A stretch of DNA of 22,656 nucleotides, from assembly GCA_011620465.1 (NCBI GenBank), contig WOZC01000076.1, positions 1 through 22,656 of the forward strand, read 5' to 3'. The notes beneath the pieces were generated by a model, which saw only the letters and a list, made by a program, of their open reading frames with translations, was not told the DNA's origin and searched no databases. Source of the DNA: Anaerolineaceae bacterium (GTDB lineage Bacteria > Chloroflexota > Anaerolineae > Anaerolineales > Anaerolineaceae). A program made the position numbers and the translations under genes. Shown here in pieces: positions 1-8,083 of this stretch (the first letter of the stretch is position 1; every line of letters begins with the position of its first letter).

Positions 1-1
1 C

Positions 2-3000
2 CGTTACAAAGGGATTGTGTGCGATAAATGCGGAGTTGAAGTTACCAAGTCGTCTGTCCGCAGGGAACGGATGGGACACATTGACCTGGCTGCACCGGTA
101 GCCCATATCTGGTATACCCGCCGGATCCCGTCTTATCTTGGTTTGCTGCTGGATTTTTCTCGCAAGAATCTTGATCGCGTGCTTTATTTTGCACAATACA
201 TCGTCACTTATGTTGACGAGGATGGTCGTCAAAAAGCGCTCAAGCGACTGGAAGACGAAATCAGCGTTTCAGAACGTGAACTTGGCGAACAGCTGAATGG
301 AAAAATTGCTGAAACCAAGAAACAACGTGACGCTCAATTGAAACAACTTGATCTCGAGATCGCTAATATCGAAAAAGAATATGACGAGAAGGTTGCCAGC
401 CTGTTTGAACCCGTAATTTCTGCAGGTCAGGATTTGGAACGTGAATTAGGCGAGAAAACCGGGAAAACTATTCGCAAAGCTATCGTTTTTGAAGTCGAAG
501 GCGTGAAACAAACCATTGTTGAGCCTGGTCAGGAAGTAATAGGCAAACACGTTGCTGATGTTCAGGATTTAGTCCGCGAACGGATGGAAATGCTTGAAAA
601 GGGTCTCAAGGCTGAAAGAAGCGAACGACTCGAAAAACTTGCCATCAAGCGTGAGGAAATCAAAGCCGGAGCTGATTTGACCATGGAAGGTCTTCGCAGC
701 CAATTGGATGATGAAGAAGGATTAACCAAAACAGAGAATGCCCGCAAGCGTGATGAACTGTTCGATCTTAAGCCTTTCACTTTCATGAGCGAATCACGTT
801 ACCGCGAATTGAAATCACGCTGGGGCAATGTTTTCAAGGCTGATATGGGCGCTGAAGCATTTTATGACGTCCTGAGACGCCTGGATCTTGATGCCCTCTC
901 TGAAGAATTATGGAACGAAGCCCGTACTACCAAGAGTAAGCAGAAAAGAAAGAAAGCTACCAGCCGACTGAAAGTTGTTGAGGCTTTCCGACGTTCAACC
1001 AACCGTCCCGAATGGATGGTCCTCACTGCTCTACCGGTAATTCCTCCTGATCTGCGTCCGATGGTTCAACTGGATGGTGGACGGTTTGCAACCTCTGACC
1101 TCAACGATCTCTATAGACGCGTTATCAATCGAAACAACCGCCTTAAGAGACTGTTGGAATTGGGTGCCCCTGACGTTATCGTTCGCAACGAAAAACGTAT
1201 GCTCCAGGAAGCAGTTGACTCCCTGATCGACAATTCGCAACGAGGGCGCTTGCTCTCCCGACGTGGTCGCCGCGAGCTTCGCTCCCTCTCTGATATGCTC
1301 AAGGGTAAGAAAGGTCGCTTCCGCCGTAACTTGTTGGGTAAACGCGTGGATTACTCCGGACGTTCTGTAATTGTTGTTGGTCCACATCTCAAGTTGTTCC
1401 AGTGCGGGTTGCCGAAAACAATGGCTTTGGAGCTCTACCGACCATTTGTGATCGCCGGTTTGGAAAGACACGGCTATACGAGCAATATCAAAGGTGCGAA
1501 AAAGTATATCGAACGCAACCGACCTGAAGTTTGGGAAGTTCTCGAAGAAGTCATTAAAGATCGCCCGGTTTTACTGAACCGTGCTCCAACCCTGCATCGC
1601 CTTGGTATCCAAGCTTTTGAGCCAATTTTGGTCGAGGGCAGTGCTATTCAACTTCATCCTCTTGTGACCACAGCGTTCAACGCCGACTTTGACGGTGACC
1701 AGATGGCTGTGCATGTACCGCTATCTGAAAAAGCTGTTTTGGAAGCACGGGAATTAATGCTCGCGAGCAAAAACCTGCTCAAACCCGCCAGCGGTGAACC
1801 TGTTATCTCTCCAGGAAAGGACATGGTGTTGGGTGTCTATTACCTTACCATGGAACCAACCGAGCCCCAGGTTGGTGAATTGCGCGTTTTCGGTTCGATC
1901 AACGAAGTGTTGTTAGCTTATCAGCTTAACCAGGTTAAGGTACACACCCGCATTAAACTGCGCATTGATACCTGGTTTGATGATAAGGGCGATCGCTTAA
2001 CTCAGCCTGAGAGAAGGATTATCAATACCACTGTCGGACGGGCAATTTTTAACGATATTCTTTCCGACAAAATGCAGTTCATCAACATGACTCTCGACAA
2101 GGGTGGTGTTCGTGATTTAATCAGTGAGATCTATGATTATCAAGGTCTGGATGAGACTACCCGCATTGCTGATGCCGTAAAGGATATTGGTTTCCGTTAT
2201 GCAACCCAATCCGGTTCGACCCTGGCTGTCTCTGACATCACCGTACCTCCTGAGAAAAAAGAATACATTGACAAGGCGCTGATTGATGTAGAGGAGATTC
2301 AAAAAGCTTATAACCGAGGCTTGTCTTCCGAGACTGAGCAAAACAACAACATCATTAAAGTATGGCAATCCACAACCGAATTAGTCGGTCAGGCAGTGCG
2401 AAAGCACCTTGACCCGAGCGGCAACCTTTCAACTATGGCACAATCAGGAGCGACAAAGGGCGGTTTTAGCCCTATTTCTCAAATGGCGGGTATGCGCGGT
2501 TTAGTCGCTGACCCTGCTGGTCGTATTATCCCAATGCCTATTCGATCCAACTTCCGGGAAGGTCTGTCGGCTTTGGAATACTTTATTTCCACCCATGGTA
2601 CCCGCAAGGGTCTTGCTGACACTGCTCTTCGCACTGCAGAAGCTGGCTATTTGACTCGTCGTTTGGTTGACGTAGCCCAGGATATCATTATTAACAATGA
2701 GGACTGCGGCACTGAAGAAGGCATTTGGATCAACAGAGCTGATGATATTGCCGGTCAACCTTTTGGTGATCGTCTGATCGGTCGTCTGTTAGCCCAGCGC
2801 CTGGTGCACCCGAAAACTGGCGAGATCATCGCTGAGCGGAATGAATTGATCTCTAAGGATTTAATCCTCACAATCAATGACGCGGATGTCGACAAGGTTT
2901 TTGTGCGTTCGCCTTTGACCTGTGAACTCGTTCATGGTATTTGTGCCCGCTGTTATGGCACTGATCTTGGTCGTAATCAAATGGTTAAATTGGGTTCGGC

Positions 3001-4276
3001 AGTTGGTATTGTCGCGGCTCAATCCATTGGTGAGCCTGGTACACAGCTGACTTTGAGAACCTTCCACACCGGTGGTGTTGCCGCTGGTAGTGACATTACT
3101 ACTGGTCTGCCCAGAGTTGAAGAATTGTTTGAAGCCCGACGTGCTCCGAAGGATGAAGCTGTCATTTCCGAGATTTCGGGTATCGCGTCGGTTGTGCAAT
3201 CAGAACGCAATCCAGACCAACGAACTGTACGTATTGAAGATACCGTCATGATCTCCGATGATTACGAAATCCCTGAAGATTGGGAGATCAAAATCAGCGA
3301 AGCAACTCAAATAGCCAAGGGCGATGTTATTGCCAGCCATGATGAAACCGTAATCACCGCCAGTAATGCCGGTCGCGTTCGATTCGAAGGACATCGTGTC
3401 ATCGTATCCTACGAAGATTCACAAGTTCAAAACTACGATATCCCCACTACAGCCCGTCTGATTATCAGCCATGGACAGAAAATTGAAGCTGGTCAACCAC
3501 TGACCGAGGGCTCAATGAACCCTCACACTATTCTGAGGATCAAAGGTCGCGAGGAAACTGAGGTTTACCTTCTCAAGGAGATCCAGCAGGTTTATCGTAC
3601 CCAGGGTCAGAACATCAATGATAAGCACTTTGAAGTGATCATCCGTAAGATGCTCAACAAGGTTCAGATCACCAGACCTGGCGACACCAAATATCTGCCG
3701 CAAGACTTGGTAGATCGGCTTGAGATCCGCAAGGAAAACGAAGAATTGCTCGCCAAGGGTCTGCGTCCTGCACGTTATGCAGAGATCCTGCTCGGTGTTT
3801 CAAAGGCATCCTTAAGCACGGATTCTTTCCTCTCCGCCTCCTCCTTCCAGCACACTATTAAGGTGTTGGCAGGGGCTGCAATCGAATCTAAGGTTGATCC
3901 ACTGTACGGTTTGAAAGAGAATGTCATCATCGGCAAATTGATCCCTGCGGGCACGGGTTTTGAACCCGGACGCTTTGATCAGGCTGAAGACGTTGTGATT
4001 CCTGGCAAACCGAACATTGAAGTCGAACAATTTCAGGTATTCCCTGAAGTGGAAATCGATCCGTTCGACGAGTTAGAAGACGAACATCTTTACGATGAGA
4101 CTGATCTCGAAGGACTGGACGAATTTGAGGCTTCTCTTGATCCTGAAGAGAATGATGAAGAAGGCATACTGCCCGTTATCCTTGACGACGAGGATCTTAC
4201 TGATGATGACGAAGAAGACTTTGAAATCGACGTGGATGAGGACGACGACTTATTCGGGGATGAAGACGAAGATTAG
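2..4276 (+). CDS. rpoC: DNA-directed RNA polymerase beta' subunit, 5'-truncated by the window edge
   Basis: Catalytic clamp subunit of RNA polymerase. The frame is open from base 2 (R-Y-K-G-I-V-C-D-K-C-G-V), the usual N-terminal zinc-ribbon context, so the true start lies upstream and GTG at 17 is an internal Val. Taking that codon as residue 1, I see the second half of the first zinc ribbon, the NADFDGDQM magnesium-binding motif at 555-563, a bridge-helix region near 810-828, the LADTAL trigger-loop region, and the second zinc site (DCGTEEG and CELVHGICARC). Two parts differ from the E. coli protein: an insertion of roughly 160 residues, Glu/Lys-rich and probably coiled coil, at about 66-255, and a C-terminal tail of about 75 mostly Asp/Glu residues. 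rpoB is presumably just upstream. A strong hairpin follows the stop, separating the gene from gyrA. Identity is certain; the insertion and tail are described from sequence only. Confidence 0.98.
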   Translation, partial: RYKGIVCDKCGVEVTKSSVRRERMGHIDLAAPVAHIWYTRRIPSYLGLLLDFSRKNLDRVLYFAQYIVTYVDEDGRQKALKRLEDEISVSERELGEQLNGKIAETKKQRDAQLKQLDLEIANIEKEYDEKVASLFEPVISAGQDLERELGEKTGKTIRKAIVFEVEGVKQTIVEPGQEVIGKHVADVQDLVRERMEMLEKGLKAERSERLEKLAIKREEIKAGADLTMEGLRSQLDDEEGLTKTENARKRDELFDLKPFTFMSESRYRELKSRWGNVFKADMGAEAFYDVLRRLDLDALSEELWNEARTTKSKQKRKKATSRLKVVEAFRRSTNRPEWMVLTALPVIPPDLRPMVQLDGGRFATSDLNDLYRRVINRNNRLKRLLELGAPDVIVRNEKRMLQEAVDSLIDNSQRGRLLSRRGRRELRSLSDMLKGKKGRFRRNLLGKRVDYSGRSVIVVGPHLKLFQCGLPKTMALELYRPFVIAGLERHGYTSNIKGAKKYIERNRPEVWEVLEEVIKDRPVLLNRAPTLHRLGIQAFEPILVEGSAIQLHPLVTTAFNADFDGDQMAVHVPLSEKAVLEARELMLASKNLLKPASGEPVISPGKDMVLGVYYLTMEPTEPQVGELRVFGSINEVLLAYQLNQVKVHTRIKLRIDTWFDDKGDRLTQPERRIINTTVGRAIFNDILSDKMQFINMTLDKGGVRDLISEIYDYQGLDETTRIADAVKDIGFRYATQSGSTLAVSDITVPPEKKEYIDKALIDVEEIQKAYNRGLSSETEQNNNIIKVWQSTTELVGQAVRKHLDPSGNLSTMAQSGATKGGFSPISQMAGMRGLVADPAGRIIPMPIRSNFREGLSALEYFISTHGTRKGLADTALRTAEAGYLTRRLVDVAQDIIINNEDCGTEEGIWINRADDIAGQPFGDRLIGRLLAQRLVHPKTGEIIAERNELISKDLILTINDADVDKVFVRSPLTCELVHGICARCYGTDLGRNQMVKLGSAVGIVAAQSIGEPGTQLTLRTFHTGGVAAGSDITTGLPRVEELFEARRAPKDEAVISEISGIASVVQSERNPDQRTVRIEDTVMISDDYEIPEDWEIKISEATQIAKGDVIASHDETVITASNAGRVRFEGHRVIVSYEDSQVQNYDIPTTARLIISHGQKIEAGQPLTEGSMNPHTILRIKGREETEVYLLKEIQQVYRTQGQNINDKHFEVIIRKMLNKVQITRPGDTKYLPQDLVDRLEIRKENEELLAKGLRPARYAEILLGVSKASLSTDSFLSASSFQHTIKVLAGAAIESKVDPLYGLKENVIIGKLIPAGTGFEPGRFDQAEDVVIPGKPNIEVEQFQVFPEVEIDPFDELEDEHLYDETDLEGLDEFEASLDPEENDEEGILPVILDDEDLTDDDEEDFEIDVDEDDDLFGDEDED

Positions 4277-4295
4277 TTTGTAATAAACTGAATTT

Positions 4296-4332
4296 ACAAA
4301 CACCCGGAGAAATCAAAACTCCGGGTGTTTGT
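4296..4332 (+). terminator. Perfect 14-bp hairpin after rpoC, probable transcription terminator
   Basis: The arms 4296-4309 and 4319-4332 are perfect reverse complements (ACAAACACCCGGAG and its complement) around a 9-base A-rich loop. The right arm ends in GTTTGT rather than a long T run, so termination may be less efficient than at a classical site. It lies 20 bases after the rpoC stop, and its last base is the first base of the extended -10 element of the next gene. Confidence 0.8.
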
Positions 4333-4340
4333 GCTATAGT
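4332..4340 (+). promoter_or_regulatory. Extended -10 promoter of the gyrA-like gene
   Basis: TGCTATAGT gives a TGn-extended -10 (TATAGT at 4335-4340). No -35 hexamer is recognisable at 16-18 bases upstream, where the terminator loop lies. The predicted start near 4347 leaves a leader of about 43 bases. This is an inference from sequence. Confidence 0.5.
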
Positions 4341-4389
4341 TAAGGGTTGTTAGCACCCGAACGAATAATCAGAACATGAGTATTAGGTT

Positions 4390-6843
4390 ATGACCTCTAC
4401 CAACGTCACAAAAGTCAACATCAACGCTGAAATGCAGCAATCCTACCTGGATTACGCGATGAGCGTTATCGTTTCCCGCGCATTACCCGACGCAAGGGAT
4501 GGTTTGAAGCCAGTACAGCGTAGAATCTTGTACGCCATGTATGACATGGGCATTCGCGATACAACGCCTCATAAGAAGTCCGCCAGAATTGTCGGCGAGG
4601 TGCTTGGCAAGTATCATCCTCACGGTGATACGGCGGTTTATGATGCCATGGCGCGTATGGCACAGGATTTTTCGGAAAGATATCTCTTGGTAGATGGACA
4701 AGGCAACTTTGGGAGCATCGATGGCGATCCACCTGCTGCCATGCGATACACCGAAGCCAGGCTTTCTCCAGTATCCATTGAACTGCTCCGCCAACTCGAC
4801 CTGGAAACTGTTGATTTTACAGATAATTTTGACGGCACACTCAAAGAACCTTCAGTTCTGCCTTCAGCGATACCCAATATGTTGGTGAATGGCGCTTCAG
4901 GTATTGCCGTTGGAATGGCTACCAATATCCCTCCTCACAACCTGAGTGAAGTAGTTGATGCCTTAGTGATGATGCTGGAAAACTGGGATCGTATTGAAGA
5001 TATCACGGTGGATGACTTGATGCTGTATATCAAAGGTCCTGACTTTCCAACTGGCGGGATGATATTGCAGGATGACAGTTCTGAGCCGCTCTCGCAAATC
5101 TATGGCTCAGGGCATGGGACTGTCAAAATGAGAGCGCAAACAAGATTGGAAGAGATGTCACGTGGAAGAATGCGCATTATCGTGACAGAACTGCCTTTCA
5201 TGGTCAATAAATCTTCGCTGATCGAAAGAATCGCTATGATAATTCGTGAAGGCGGTCTGGAAGGGATCACAGATTTGCGCGATGAATCAGATCGACAAGG
5301 CATGCGTATCGTCTTTGATCTGACCAAGAATGCTGATTACGAGACCATTCTGACCACGCTTTACAAACGCACTCAAATGCAAAGCACCTTCGGGATCAAT
5401 ATTCTCGCCCTGGTAGATGGAAGTCCTCATCGGTTGTCTCTAAAACAATCCTTGCGTGTGTTTGTTGAACACCGCATCGAAGTGATCCGGCGCAGAAGCG
5501 TATTCTTATTGCGAAAGAACGAAGAGCGGCTGCATATCCTAAAGGCATTACGCATCGCCATTCAGAACATCGATGAGATCATCAGGATCATCAAAAAATC
5601 ACAATCTGTGGATGACGCCCGGCAGAGCCTGATGACCAAGTATGGGCTGGATGAGATCCAGGCTAACGCTATCCTTGAAATGCCTCTACGTCGTTTGGCG
5701 TCATTGGAGCGCAAAAAGATCGAGGATGAGTATAAGGAAGTCAGTAAAACCATCGAAGACCTGAAAGCCCTCTTGAAATCACCCAAAAAGATGCGGCAGG
5801 TCGTGATCGATGAATTACGAGAAGTCAAAGAAAAGTTTGGCGACAGCCGCAAGACGCAAATCTACACTTTGCGTGAGGGTGAAAAAGCCTCCGATTTCCT
5901 GACTGTTACTGATGTGATGCCTTTAGAGCACTATTGGGTGGAAATTAGTGAAGACGGGCTGCTTTCACGTACTGAGAATGACAAGGCTAACCGACTGGGC
6001 GGCGAAAAGGCACCGTGGAGCTTGGTACGAACCAATTCTCATCAGACGATTTTCCTGGTGACCACTGAAGGGACTTGCGCAGCGATCGCATCACTTTCCA
6101 TCCCGGTTCAACGCGGAGAGAATAACGCGGTGCCAGCGCATAAGTTGGCACCTCTGCATTCCAACGATATACTACAATCGATTTTCACAGTACCGATTGA
6201 CACGGAAGACCTTCCGGAACGCTATGTGATCACTGTCACTCGCCAGGGGATGATCAAACGCTCAGCGGTAAAGGATTTGCCAGGTGTTTCGGTCAGCAAC
6301 TTCGTTTTGTGCAAAGTCAATGCTGAGGACGAACTGTTTCAGGTTTTGATCTCTGATGGCAGCCAGGATATCCTGATCGCCACAGCCAGCGGTATGTGTA
6401 TTCGCTTCAATGAAACCGAAGTCAGGGCTATGGGGCTTGTAGCGGCAGGCGTTAATGCGATAAAGCTTAAAGAAGATGATTTCATTGTAGGCGCTTCTTT
6501 AATTTCCGAAAAAGACGAAGTTGCTCTGCTGACTCGTCTGGGTTTGGCTAAACGCATACCAGCCAGCGATTTCCCGGTGCAGGGAAGGTATGGCCAGGGC
6601 GTGTTTGGCTGGAAACTGGGCGAAGGGGATCAGATTGCAGCAATGCTTGTTGGTAAACTGACGGATAAAGGAATCTGCCATTTCAGCAAAACTGCCAGCA
6701 AAGTCTTCACGATCACGAATGCGATCAGCCGCAAACGGGCTTCCAATGGACAAAGCATGTATCCATTGAAAGCCGGCGATGAAGTGATCGGCTTTACGAC
6801 CATGATGGATTACAGTGACTACTGGGGTGAAGAAAAGGCTTAG
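4390..6843 (+). CDS. gyrA: DNA gyrase / topoisomerase IV subunit A
   Basis: A subunit of a type IIA topoisomerase: breaks and rejoins both DNA strands through a covalent tyrosine link and works with a GyrB/ParE ATPase that is not in this window. The N-terminal breakage-reunion domain is clear: SYLDYAMSVIVSRALPD at 18-34, the quinolone-region motif KYHPHGDTAVYD at 74-85 (Thr81 and Asp85 at the E. coli Ser83 and Asp87 positions), and catalytic Tyr120 in MRYTE. The C-terminal half (from about 500) is the beta-pinwheel. Its GyrA-box equivalent at 534-540 reads NRLGGEK instead of QRRGGKG, so wrapping activity cannot be assumed and a ParC-like role is possible. It has 817 residues against 875 in E. 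coli. ATG at 4390 has only a weak AGG upstream but matches the family N-terminus. It is the first gene after rpoC but has its own promoter. Confidence 0.93.
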   Translation: MTSTNVTKVNINAEMQQSYLDYAMSVIVSRALPDARDGLKPVQRRILYAMYDMGIRDTTPHKKSARIVGEVLGKYHPHGDTAVYDAMARMAQDFSERYLLVDGQGNFGSIDGDPPAAMRYTEARLSPVSIELLRQLDLETVDFTDNFDGTLKEPSVLPSAIPNMLVNGASGIAVGMATNIPPHNLSEVVDALVMMLENWDRIEDITVDDLMLYIKGPDFPTGGMILQDDSSEPLSQIYGSGHGTVKMRAQTRLEEMSRGRMRIIVTELPFMVNKSSLIERIAMIIREGGLEGITDLRDESDRQGMRIVFDLTKNADYETILTTLYKRTQMQSTFGINILALVDGSPHRLSLKQSLRVFVEHRIEVIRRRSVFLLRKNEERLHILKALRIAIQNIDEIIRIIKKSQSVDDARQSLMTKYGLDEIQANAILEMPLRRLASLERKKIEDEYKEVSKTIEDLKALLKSPKKMRQVVIDELREVKEKFGDSRKTQIYTLREGEKASDFLTVTDVMPLEHYWVEISEDGLLSRTENDKANRLGGEKAPWSLVRTNSHQTIFLVTTEGTCAAIASLSIPVQRGENNAVPAHKLAPLHSNDILQSIFTVPIDTEDLPERYVITVTRQGMIKRSAVKDLPGVSVSNFVLCKVNAEDELFQVLISDGSQDILIATASGMCIRFNETEVRAMGLVAAGVNAIKLKEDDFIVGASLISEKDEVALLTRLGLAKRIPASDFPVQGRYGQGVFGWKLGEGDQIAAMLVGKLTDKGICHFSKTASKVFTITNAISRKRASNGQSMYPLKAGDEVIGFTTMMDYSDYWGEEKA

Positions 6844-6851
6844 CGACTCCC

Positions 6852-7421
6852 CTACGGCTCGATTGTACCGTCAAGCCCCAAATCTCCGGCTATACTGCGC
6901 ATAGCGATAATCACATTTTCGACGTGTTGCCATAGTTCAACGCCAAATTCTTCTGCAGCAGCGGTGATCATCGCCCGGTCTGCTCCGGCGGCGAATGAAC
7001 GATCTTTCCATTTATTCTTGACTGACTTTGGGGTAAGGTCGTGAAGAGAACGGGATGGGCGCACCAGGGCGACCGCGGTAATCAACCCTGTCACCTCATC
7101 ACAGGCATACAATCCTTTTGAAAGCAAACTTCTTCTTGGAATACCTGCATTGTTGGAATGACCGCCGATTGCCTCGATGATTTCTTCAGGAACGCCTTTT
7201 TCACGCAATAATGGTAGCCCCATGAGCGGATGTTCTTTAACAGTTGGATGGACTTCCCAATCATAGTCATGGAGCAAACCGGTAACCGCCCATACTTCTT
7301 CATCTTGTTCCAGCTTTCTCGCGTAGAAGCGCATGGCTGCTTCGACACTGAGCATATGCCTGATCAGGCTTTCGTTACTGACATATTCGCTGACCAATTG
7401 AAAGGCTTGTTCTCTGTTCAT
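6852..7421 (-). CDS. HD-domain hydrolase (COG2316-like)
   Basis: A 189-residue single-domain protein of the HD metal-dependent phosphohydrolase superfamily. Candidate metal ligands are His22, the His51-Asp52 pair in GLLHDYD, His64, His88 and Asp108. It resembles the predicted-hydrolase group whose members carry the sequence LLHDxDWE and are usually annotated only as HD superfamily. The substrate is unknown. Its ATG overlaps the stop of the upstream SanA-like gene by four bases (ATGA), so translation is probably coupled, and no separate ribosome site is visible. It is last in a three-gene minus-strand operon and converges with the gyrA-like gene, 8 bases apart. Family assignment is firm; function is open. 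Confidence 0.85.
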   Translation of the reverse strand: MNREQAFQLVSEYVSNESLIRHMLSVEAAMRFYARKLEQDEEVWAVTGLLHDYDWEVHPTVKEHPLMGLPLLREKGVPEEIIEAIGGHSNNAGIPRRSLLSKGLYACDEVTGLITAVALVRPSRSLHDLTPKSVKNKWKDRSFAAGADRAMITAAAEEFGVELWQHVENVIIAMRSIAGDLGLDGTIEP

Positions 7422-8074
7422 GGATTAATTCTTATTTGGGATGGAAAGATTGGTTCCATTTCTCCCAGAACCGGCAATGGTTTCAAAATGTACACATCCA
7501 GCCAGGCGACCACAGTGGCGAATACTTCCCGAATGTTCCAGAAAAGGTAACGGGACCGTATGTAGCGTGATTGCTCGACGGGTACACCGACTGTGTCCAA
7601 CTCCGAATTCTCGCAAAGGAAGAGAGCGCGGGGAAGGTGATATGCCTGGGTGACGATGATGACTTCATCCAATCCAAAAATATGATGGGCACGGTAACAG
7701 CTGTCATAAGTACGCCGACCGGCATAATCCAACACCAAATCCGCTTCAGGTACGCCCTGGGCTAAAGCGTATGCTTGCATTGCTCCGGGTTCGTTATAAG
7801 TTAATTCGGTGTTATCACCGGAAAGAAGCAGTTTTTGAACTTTGCCCTGGCGGTAGAGCTCAATGGCTGCGTCCAGCCTGTCTTTAAGGGGTGCGGAAGG
7901 TTCGCCCAAATAGTTTAATCCTGCACCAGGAACAAGGACGACTGGTTTGGATGGGACGGTTTCGAGCGTGTAGGTTGCATCTTTCGTTATCGACAGCATC
8001 GTCAATCGAAGCGCGCCTACCAGAAAGAAGGCACAACAAACAAGAATTATGAGATAACGCAGGATCTTTTTCAT
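7418..8074 (-). CDS. SanA/YdcF-family (DUF218) membrane protein
   Basis: A 218-residue protein of the ElyC/SanA/YdcF (DUF218) family, whose members act in or near envelope metabolism; SanA affects vancomycin exclusion in enteric bacteria. One N-terminal transmembrane segment spans about residues 4-27 after a Met-Lys-Lys start, so the domain is likely extracytoplasmic. Family motifs are in order: VLVPGAGL at 46-53, LLLSGDN at 82-88, NEPGAM at 94-99, AGRRTYDSC at 118-126 and VTQAYHLPRA at 141-150. It lies 9 bases after the lipoprotein gene and overlaps the HD gene by four bases. No Shine-Dalgarno is evident, which fits coupling to the upstream gene. The family is clear; the biochemical role here is unknown. 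Confidence 0.88.
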   Translation of the reverse strand: MKKILRYLIILVCCAFFLVGALRLTMLSITKDATYTLETVPSKPVVLVPGAGLNYLGEPSAPLKDRLDAAIELYRQGKVQKLLLSGDNTELTYNEPGAMQAYALAQGVPEADLVLDYAGRRTYDSCYRAHHIFGLDEVIIVTQAYHLPRALFLCENSELDTVGVPVEQSRYIRSRYLFWNIREVFATVVAWLDVYILKPLPVLGEMEPIFPSQIRINP

Positions 8075-8083
8075 GTTCAGAAG

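Noticed and set aside
17..19. GTG as a start codon for rpoC
   Set aside because: The frame is open to the left edge and encodes conserved beta' residues (R-Y-K-G-I) before it, so this is an internal codon of a truncated gene.
1031..1471. Antisense 146-codon frame inside rpoC
   Set aside because: It lies wholly opposite a highly conserved beta' segment, has no recognisable domain and no ribosome site; it is a shadow of rpoC codon use.
4095..4283. 62-codon frame overlapping the rpoC tail
   Set aside because: Its composition (Leu, Ile, Met, Thr, Lys) is the frame-shifted reading of the Asp/Glu-rich tail codons.
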